Origin: Chloroflexota bacterium
Lineage (GTDB): Bacteria > Chloroflexota > Dehalococcoidia > Dehalococcoidales > RBG-16-60-22
Direction: 5' to 3'
Length of the DNA stretch: 30,740 bases
Assembly (NCBI GenBank): GCA_016190585.1
Contig: JACPQH010000052.1
Location: 1 to 30,740 of the forward strand
The position numbers and the translations under genes were made by a program. Positions 26,488-30,740 of the stretch are shown here, in pieces (position 1 is the stretch's first letter; every line of letters starts with the position of its first letter). The notes under the pieces are model-generated. The model was not told where the DNA came from, did not search any database, and saw nothing but the letters and a program-made list of their open reading frames with translations.

Positions 26488-27453
26488 ATGTTCCAGACCT
26501 GGCTGACCGAGGCGCTCGGTATCAAATACCCCTTAATCCAGGGGGCCATGATGTGGCTGGCGCGCGCCGAACTGGCGGCGGCCGTCTCCAACGCCGGGGC
26601 GCTCGGCATCCTGACCGCGGCCATCTTCCCCACCGGCGAGGCGTTCCGCCAGGAGATACGCAAGCTCAGGCAGATGACCGATAAGCCCTTCGCCGTGAAC
26701 ATCGCCCTGATGCCGGCCCGCCACCCCATCGACTACTCAAGCTACATCGGGATAGCCCTCGAGGAGGGCGTCAGCATCATCGAAACCGCCGGGCGCAGCC
26801 CCGAGCCGTACGTGAAATTGATAAGGCAGGGCAAGGTCAAGCACCTGCACAAGGTGGCGCGGCTGAGGGATGCCCTGACCGCCGAGCGGCTGGGCGCGGA
26901 CGCGGTGACGGTGGTCGGCTTCGAGGCCGGCGGGCACCCCGGCATGGAGGACGTCGGCTCGCTGGTGCTGCTGCCGAGGGCGGTAGACCTGCTGAAGATA
27001 CCGGTCATCGGCGCCGGCGGCTTCTGGGACGGCCGCGGCCTGGTGGCGGCGCTTGCCCTGGGCGCGCAGGGCGTGCAGATGGGCACCCGCTTCATGCTCA
27101 GCCGGGAGTGCCCGGTACACCCGAAGGTAACAGAGCTGATGCTCCAGGCGAAGGTAACCGACACCCTGATGGTGATGCGCTCGATCAACAACGCCGGCCG
27201 GGTGCTGCGGACCGACTACGCCCTGAAGGTGGCCGAGATTGAGCAAAAAGGCGCGACTCTCGAGGAGCTGCTGCCCTGGGTGAGCGGCGCCAAAACCGGC
27301 CTCTGCCTGGACACGGGCGGCGCCGAGGGCATCCTGTACTGCGGCCAGGCCATCGGCTCGATAGACAGCGCGCCGCCGGTGCGCGATATCGTGGCCGGGA
27401 TCATGCAGGAGGCGGCGCGGGTGGCGGGGCGGATCGGGGGCCAGAAGGATTGA
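26488..27453 (+). CDS. Nitronate monooxygenase / FabK-like flavoprotein
   Basis: The 321-aa protein is a TIM-barrel FMN enzyme of the 2-nitropropane dioxygenase family. It has LGIKYPLIQGAMMWLARAEL, SNAGALGILTAAIFPTGEAF, KPFAVNIALMPARH, VVGFEAGGHPGMEDVGSLVL, VIGAGGFWDGRGLVAALALG and QMGTRFMLSRECPVHPKVTE. The GxEAGGH segment carries the catalytic-type His shared by nitronate monooxygenases and the enoyl-ACP reductase FabK. The C-terminal half resembles the former more, so I leave the substrate open. GAGGTG stands 4 bases before the ATG. It ends the MOSC-nadA-cutA run, with no obvious metabolic link to NAD synthesis. Confidence 0.87.
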   Translation: MFQTWLTEALGIKYPLIQGAMMWLARAELAAAVSNAGALGILTAAIFPTGEAFRQEIRKLRQMTDKPFAVNIALMPARHPIDYSSYIGIALEEGVSIIETAGRSPEPYVKLIRQGKVKHLHKVARLRDALTAERLGADAVTVVGFEAGGHPGMEDVGSLVLLPRAVDLLKIPVIGAGGFWDGRGLVAALALGAQGVQMGTRFMLSRECPVHPKVTELMLQAKVTDTLMVMRSINNAGRVLRTDYALKVAEIEQKGATLEELLPWVSGAKTGLCLDTGGAEGILYCGQAIGSIDSAPPVRDIVAGIMQEAARVAGRIGGQKD

Positions 27454-27599
27454 GCGTCAGGTCGGGCTCCTTCCGGGCTGAGATAGCCGCGCAGCTTTTC
27501 CGGTGCCGGCGAACCCTGACATACCCATACCCCCTAAAAGGGGCTCGATGTTTACTTTTTTTCCGTTCGTATAATCTCCATGCGCGTTTGCCTCGAATA

Positions 27600-27628
27600 T
27601 TGACAGACCGGCTCTCTTGGCGTAAATT
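27600..27628 (+). promoter_or_regulatory. Sigma70-type promoter of the CBS-pair gene
   Basis: A perfect TTGACA (27600-27605), 17-base spacer and TAAATT (27623-27628, four of six) precede the gene. With a start near 27635 the leader is about 27 bases and contains GGGAGG. A separate TATAAT at 27570-27575 has no -35 partner. The 208-base spacer otherwise holds nothing coding. Confidence 0.6.
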
Positions 27629-27661
27629 GGTGTTACTTTCAGATTACGGGAGGTGACGACA

Positions 27662-28108
27662 ATGAAGATCCAGGATCTGCTGAAAATAATCAACCGCCCG
27701 GTAATCACGATAGGGCCGGAAGAGACCGTGGCCGCCGCCGCGAAGAAGCTGGCGCAGTTCGACCGGGGCTCGATACCGGTCTGCAACGAAAAGAGCGAGC
27801 TGGTCGGCATCATCACGGAGCGGGACATCGTCCGGAAGTGCTTCACGCGCGGCGAGTCCCTTGACCGGATCAGGGTCCAGGACATCATGAGCCAGCAGGT
27901 CGCCGTGGGCATACCGGAAGACGACCTGGACTACGCCGTCAGCGTCATGAAACAGAAGCGGGTGCGGCACCTGCCCATACTGGAGGACCAGCGCGTCATC
28001 GGCCTGGTCTCGATGCGCGACCTGCTGGCGGTACAGCTCGGCGAGGCTGAAGCGAAAGTCCGCTATGCGGGGCTCCTGTCCCGGCGTCCCCAGCGGCCCG
28101 TGGTCTAG
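27662..28108 (+). CDS. CBS-domain pair protein
   Basis: The 148-aa protein is two CBS motifs and little else (residues about 8-62 and 75-130): VITIGPEETVAAAAKKLAQF, RGSIPVCNEKSELVGIITER, VQDIMSQQVAVGIPEDDLDY, RVRHLPILEDQRVIGLVSMR. Such modules bind adenine nucleotides (AMP, ATP, NAD or SAM) and regulate partner proteins; the ligand here cannot be read from sequence. ATG 27662, 8 bases after GGGAGG, is preferred over a GTG at 27653 that overlaps the ribosome binding site. It has its own promoter and converges with the enoyl-CoA hydratase gene 13 bases downstream, so it is monocistronic. Confidence 0.92.
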   Translation: MKIQDLLKIINRPVITIGPEETVAAAAKKLAQFDRGSIPVCNEKSELVGIITERDIVRKCFTRGESLDRIRVQDIMSQQVAVGIPEDDLDYAVSVMKQKRVRHLPILEDQRVIGLVSMRDLLAVQLGEAEAKVRYAGLLSRRPQRPVV

Positions 28109-28121
28109 ACCGCGGCGACGC

Positions 28122-28910
28122 CTACCGGGCTTTCCAGAGCGGTTTCCGCTTGTCGGCGAAGGCGGTGACCCCCTCGGTATGGTCCTCGGAGCGGCGCATC
28201 TGCTCGAACTCCCAGTACAGGTTGTTGAGCGCGGCTTCCAGGGGCAGGTCCAGGCCCTTCATGATCGCCTGCTTGGAGGCGCGCACCGAGAGCGGCGCGC
28301 ACTTGAGGATTTCGTTCGCCCAGCGCTCGGCCGTCACCATCAGCTCGCCGGCGGGCGCGACCTCGTTGACGATGCCTAGCTCGCGGGCTTCCGGCGCGGT
28401 GATCCGGCGCGCCGTCAGCACCAGCCCCATCGCCAGCTTGAGGGGGACCTGGCGGGGCAGGGTCTGCACGCCCAGGGGCGCCATGCCCCCCACCAGCGGC
28501 TCGGGCAGGCCAAAGGTGGCGGTCTCCGAGGCGATGAGGATGTCGCAGGCGAGGGCGATCTCGAAGCCGCCCCCCAGGGCATAGCCGTTGATCGCGCCGA
28601 TAATCGGCTTCCAGCACTCGAACCGGTTCGTAATCCCGCCGAACCCGCCGTAAGGGAAAGGCTCCGGCTGCGGGACACCGCGGCGCATCATCTCGGCCTC
28701 GTACTTCAGGTCATCCCCGGCGCAGAACGCCTTGTCGCCGGCCCCGGTGTAGATGGCCACCCATACCTCGGGGTCATCCCGGAAATCGCACCAGATGTCG
28801 CGGAGCTCCTCCATGGCCGGCGGGTGAAGGGCGTTCATCACCTCCGGGCGGTTGATGGTCACGTACGCGATCCGGCCCTTCTTCTCGTAGATATTATAGC
28901 GGTATGACAT
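28122..28910 (-). CDS. Enoyl-CoA hydratase/isomerase (crotonase family)
   Basis: The 262-aa protein has the crotonase fold: YVTINRPEVMNALHPPAMEE, the oxyanion-hole segment DKAFCAGDDLKYEAE, INGYALGGGFEIALACDILI with the first Glu, TFGLPEPLVGGMAPLG with the second, and LTARRITAPEARELGIVNEV. Both catalytic-type Glu positions of hydratases are present, so hydration of trans-2-enoyl-CoA is likely, but the substrate is undetermined. The start at 28910 is chosen because GAGGG lies about 7-8 bases upstream; ATG 28916 is too close to it. The gene stands alone, with no beta-oxidation partner nearby, and converges with the CBS gene. Confidence 0.92.
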   Translation of the reverse strand: MSYRYNIYEKKGRIAYVTINRPEVMNALHPPAMEELRDIWCDFRDDPEVWVAIYTGAGDKAFCAGDDLKYEAEMMRRGVPQPEPFPYGGFGGITNRFECWKPIIGAINGYALGGGFEIALACDILIASETATFGLPEPLVGGMAPLGVQTLPRQVPLKLAMGLVLTARRITAPEARELGIVNEVAPAGELMVTAERWANEILKCAPLSVRASKQAIMKGLDLPLEAALNNLYWEFEQMRRSEDHTEGVTAFADKRKPLWKAR

Positions 28911-29042
28911 GCTCATTCCCTCGCTGGCTGATTTTACGCGTGACGGCGCTTCGCCGCCGCGCGCTAGGTGCAGAATAGCACAGTCCCCACGGGGTTGCAA
29001 CGGGCAGGGCGGGGGAAAAAGCGGCCGGACGCGGGAAGCGTG

Positions 29043-29117
29043 TGGAGCGGGTGATGGGATTCGAACCCACGACGTCTTGCTTGGGAAGCAAGCACTCTAC
29101 CGCTGAGTTACACCCGC
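29043..29117 (-). tRNA. tRNA-Gly (anticodon CCC)
   Basis: The minus strand folds as a complete tRNA: acceptor GCGGGTG (29111-29117) with CACCCGC (29047-29053), U73, and an encoded CCA (29043-29045). The anticodon arm CTTGC-TTCCCAA-GCAAG gives CCC, reading GGG glycine codons. The T-arm has the usual GGTTCGAATCC. A promoter lies 11 bases upstream. Confidence 0.96.
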
Positions 29118-29128
29118 CTGCTCTCCCG

Positions 29129-29157
29129 ATTTTACGGAATAGCGGCATGAAAATCAA
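29129..29157 (-). promoter_or_regulatory. Promoter of tRNA-Gly
   Basis: The minus strand reads TTGATT (29152-29157), a 17-base spacer and TAAAAT (29129-29134), ending 11 bases before the mature tRNA 5' end. It matches consensus at four and five positions. Confidence 0.6.
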
Positions 29158-29229
29158 GAAAGCTGGCCTGGGGTTCTACTCAATCTTGGTTGTGATTTAT
29201 TAAACTACCTCACCCCCTGTATCCCCCGC

Positions 29230-29259
29230 TTCATGTGTGGCAGGTTCATGTGTGGCAGG
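29230..29259. repeat. Two perfect tandem copies of a 15-mer
   Basis: TTCATGTGTGGCAGG occurs twice in a row (29230-29244 and 29245-29259) inside the inverted-repeat element. It may be a slippage site or a short tandem array whose copy number varies. Confidence 0.75.
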
Positions 29260-29306
29260 AGTGTAGTTAATCTGTTGTTCGCATAATGGAGCGGGGGAGA
29301 AAATTG

Positions 29307-29332
29307 GCGAGGGGGCGAAGAAGCCCCCTCGC
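29307..29332 (-). terminator. 10-bp perfect hairpin downstream of plsY
   Basis: GCGAGGGGGC (29307-29316) pairs fully with 29323-29332 over a 6-base loop. On the minus strand it follows plsY and is trailed by CAATTTTC, so it could end plsY transcription, although it lies within the inserted-looking element about 90 bases after the stop. Confidence 0.35.
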
Positions 29333-29421
29333 TTCCTAACTCCCCTCTCCATCCATTCATAGCTTTGTACGGCACCAAGTCCGACAACAACCAAGATTGA
29401 GTTATAAACTACCCGGGCCGG

Positions 29422-29988
29422 CTACACCCGGTGGGGCAGTTTCTTGCGGGTGCGGACAAAATGGGTGAAGCCGACGAGAAGAGGCATGGCGATGCTGTAG
29501 GCGAGGAGAACGGGCGGGGCGCCGGTTATCCAGGAGACCAGCCATAGCGGCGCGAACAGGACCCCGGCGGCCAGCGAGACGTTTTTCTTGACGGCCAGGG
29601 CGAGAAGCGCGGGAACGGCCAGGATGAGCACCGGCTGGGGCAGCGCCACCAGCAGCGCGCCGATAGCGGTGCTCAAACCCCGCCCGCCCCGGAAACCGGC
29701 GAATACCGGCCAGTTATGCCCGGCGACCGCCGCCGCCCCCGCCAGCAGCGCCACCTCCAGACCGGCGCCAAGGACCCGCGCCAGCAGAAGGCATAGCGCC
29801 CCCTTGGCAAGGTCAATGAAGAAAACGGTCACCCCCGCCCGGGGACCGAGCTCGCGGAAGGCGTTGGCGGCGCCCATGTTCTCGTCACCCACCTCCCGGA
29901 TATCGACGCCCCGCGTGCCGCGGCCAACGATATACGCCGTGGGTACTGAGCCGATAAGATAGGCCAGCAGGATGATTAACCAAGGCAT
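29422..29988 (-). CDS. plsY: Acyl-phosphate:glycerol-3-phosphate acyltransferase PlsY
   Basis: The 188-aa inner-membrane enzyme makes lysophosphatidate from acyl-phosphate and glycerol-3-phosphate, the first step of phospholipid synthesis. It has about five membrane helices and the three PlsY motifs: LAYLIGSVPTAYIVGR, GDENMGAANAFRELG (family GSGNxGATN-type) and GFRGGRGLSTAIGAL (family GGKG-type). The C-terminus THFVRTRKKLPHRV is cytoplasmic and basic. Length is typical. It begins 7 bases after the 3' end of the tRNA-Leu gene on the same strand, so it is likely cotranscribed from the tRNA promoter or a weak one inside it. The start is preceded by only AGAG. PlsX is not in the window. Confidence 0.95.
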   Translation of the reverse strand: MPWLIILLAYLIGSVPTAYIVGRGTRGVDIREVGDENMGAANAFRELGPRAGVTVFFIDLAKGALCLLLARVLGAGLEVALLAGAAAVAGHNWPVFAGFRGGRGLSTAIGALLVALPQPVLILAVPALLALAVKKNVSLAAGVLFAPLWLVSWITGAPPVLLAYSIAMPLLVGFTHFVRTRKKLPHRV

Positions 29989-29995
29989 TGCTCTT

Positions 29996-30080
<85 letters not shown>

Positions 30081-30101
30081 CAGTTGAGGACTCGCAAATT
30101 C

Positions 30102-30130
30102 ATTGTAACGACTGAACATATGCCCGTCAA
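30102..30130 (-). promoter_or_regulatory. Promoter of tRNA-Leu
   Basis: The minus strand carries TTGACG (30125-30130), a 17-base spacer and TACAAT (30102-30107), five of six matches each, 21 bases before the tRNA. It shows that the native sequence extends at least to 30130, just before base composition changes. Confidence 0.7.
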
Positions 30131-30448
30131 GGTCAACAGATTGCGCAGGTGGATAGTTGATAAGGAAGTCGGTTTTTAATTTGAGTCGAGTCCGGCGCTA
30201 TATATGTGAGGCTTAAACGCGCCTGGAATTTTGGTTAGTTTGTGATTCCATGCGTGATTTTTGAAAGTTGGTAAAGCTGCGGGTGTTGTCAACATATCTT
30301 CTCGTCGAGCCTGAAACGTTTCCATATAATTGCGAAAATATTTCTTGTTCGGCAAGCTCTTCAAGAAGATCATCAAACCATTTAACCATGTAATGCATTA
30401 CGAATCCCGTTTTGAGAGGCGTTTCGTAATACAATAAATTTTCAAGAT
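30131..30448. other. AT-rich stretch without a recognisable gene
   Basis: From about 30170 the sequence becomes AT-rich, unlike the rest of the window. On the minus strand an 88-codon open stretch reads through EIIQKVNLENLLYYETPL and KWFDDLLEELAEQEIFSQLY and ends at 30213; it has no convincing start codon or ribosome binding site and I recognise no family. A second overlapping minus frame (30176-30376) is equally unsupported. I see no promoter, repeat or RNA gene here. It is the possible junction between native and foreign or misjoined DNA. Confidence 0.5.
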
Positions 30449-30664
30449 TTACTTTTTGAATAATTTCTTTCTGAAGGTCGGCTTAGGGGTGTCATAGCAG
30501 ATGATAACATTGTCGGGATGAAAATCGGCTATTGCCTTATTAAGCATCGTAAGAAATCCATACACTGCATTTGTTGGTGTTCCCGAACTGGTTCTAAAGG
30601 TTTGAGGAATGGCATAAAAGGCTCGATGAATAATAGCGTTGCCATCAATCAGAAGTAATGTCAT
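30449..30664 (-). pseudogene. polA: N-terminal fragment of DNA polymerase I 5'-nuclease domain
   Basis: The 71 codons match the very start of the PolA 5'-3' exonuclease domain: LLLIDGNAIIHRAFYAIPQ, TPTNAVYGFLTMLNKAI, NVIICYDTPKPTFRKKLF. The LIDGN Asp is a metal ligand in the family. A full PolA is about 800-950 aa and the nuclease domain alone about 290 aa; this one stops at TAA right where YK would be expected, and no other frame continues the family sequence. The start ATG overlaps the upstream stop (ATGA), so the gene was once translated with its neighbour. It is therefore truncated, either genuinely or by a contig join near 30450. The surroundings are AT-rich (about 25% GC in 30421-30480). 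Confidence 0.65.
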
Positions 30665-30740
30665 TGTTTTGGTTTTTCACCAACTATTTTTTCAAACTCG
30701 TCTTGATCGAGACTTTCCTTTTTAATAAGCTCCTCTGCTA
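30661..30740 (-). CDS. C-terminal end of an FtsH-like membrane protease, cut by window edge
   Basis: The minus strand is open from the right edge to TGA at 30661-30663. It encodes 25 residues, AEELIKKESLDQDEFEKIVG then EKPKQ. This resembles the extreme C-terminus of FtsH (AEALLxKExLxxxEFxxLxG pattern), an ATP-dependent zinc metalloprotease of the inner membrane. The piece is too short for certainty. The stop overlaps the polA-fragment ATG by 4 bases. AT-rich codon use differs from the main part of the window. Confidence 0.5.
   Translation of the reverse strand, partial: AEELIKKESLDQDEFEKIVGEKPKQ

Larger units (their letters stand above)
29178..29402. mobile_element. MITE-like element with 16-bp perfect terminal inverted repeats
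   Basis: ACTCAATCTTGGTTGT at 29178-29193 is exactly inverted at 29387-29402, bounding 225 bases between the tRNA-Gly promoter and plsY. The inside is less GC-rich than the flanks and has no credible gene, but contains a tandem repeat and a strong hairpin. TAAACTACC occurs just inside the left end (29201-29209) and just outside the right end (29405-29413). No clear target-site duplication is seen. A non-autonomous transposon remnant fits best; a long hairpin of another kind is possible. Confidence 0.55.

Noticed and set aside
27530..27562. Possible terminator after the flavoprotein gene (CCCCTAAAAGGGG and a later T-run)
   Set aside because: Stem of only 5 bp and the T-run is 12 bases away; too weak to call.
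28909..29106. 65-codon plus frame ending GDGIRTHDVLLGKQALYR
   Set aside because: Well-known spurious translation antisense to a tRNA gene (here tRNA-Gly).
29200..29394. Two minus-strand 60-64 codon frames in the inverted-repeat element
   Set aside because: No start context or domain; the repeated peptide simply comes from the 15-mer tandem repeat.
30081..30740. Integrated element at the tRNA-Leu gene
   Set aside because: The AT-rich DNA is on the tRNA 5' side behind its promoter, and no integrase or duplicated tRNA end is seen.

Overview
The window is a GC-rich bacterial chromosome segment with tightly packed genes and short spacers. Only the last ~600 bases (about 30131-30740) turn AT-rich. 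Gene content points to an anaerobic or facultative, non-proteobacterial lineage: split glutamate-synthase-like genes with many Fe-S clusters, an MvhD-like hydrogenase/Hdr electron-transfer subunit, single-domain KaiC ATPases, a TrmB-type winged helix and an archaeal-type TreT. A Chloroflexota (Dehalococcoidia-like) origin is my guess. No rRNA or lineage marker in the window proves it.

Left part, minus strand. A compact housekeeping operon (MoaB/Mog protein, trmD, rplS, priA; priA runs off the left edge) is followed by a secreted PQQ-repeat quinoprotein fused through a Thr-Pro linker to a C-terminal cupredoxin. Next come a PiT phosphate transporter, which appears to lack a normal start codon, and a three-gene cluster: MvhD-like subunit, a 982-aa protein with two glutamate-synthase-like halves and several Fe-S sites, and an 856-aa amidotransferase plus GXGXG protein. 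Together these look like a split, ferredoxin- or hydrogenase-linked glutamate synthase.

Centre, plus strand. A divergent region full of 11-bp phased TTG repeats precedes an unrecognised 209-aa protein. Then comes a KdpD-like kinase (lacking the N-terminal KdpD/Usp part) with KdpE, but no kdpFABC. A well-formed sigma70-type promoter (16303-16331) precedes six closely spaced genes: receiver-RecA/KaiC fusion, TrmB-like winged helix, single-domain KaiC, an MscS-channel-PAS-histidine-kinase fusion, trehalose synthase TreS and trehalose glycosyltransferring synthase TreT. A separate MscS channel converges on treT with no spacer. I read this ~11 kb as an osmotic/turgor sensing and compatible-solute locus, and it is the best candidate here for an undescribed system.

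Right part. A plus-strand run of MOSC protein, nadA, cutA and a nitronate-monooxygenase-like flavoprotein is followed by a CBS-pair protein with its own promoter, and by a minus-strand enoyl-CoA hydratase. Two minus-strand tRNA genes (Gly-CCC and Leu-TAA), each with a recognisable promoter, flank a ~225-bp element with 16-bp perfect terminal inverted repeats, and plsY. The AT-rich right end holds the C-terminus of an FtsH-like protease overlapping a 71-codon fragment of the DNA polymerase I 5'-nuclease domain. It may be transferred DNA, decaying genes or an assembly join.
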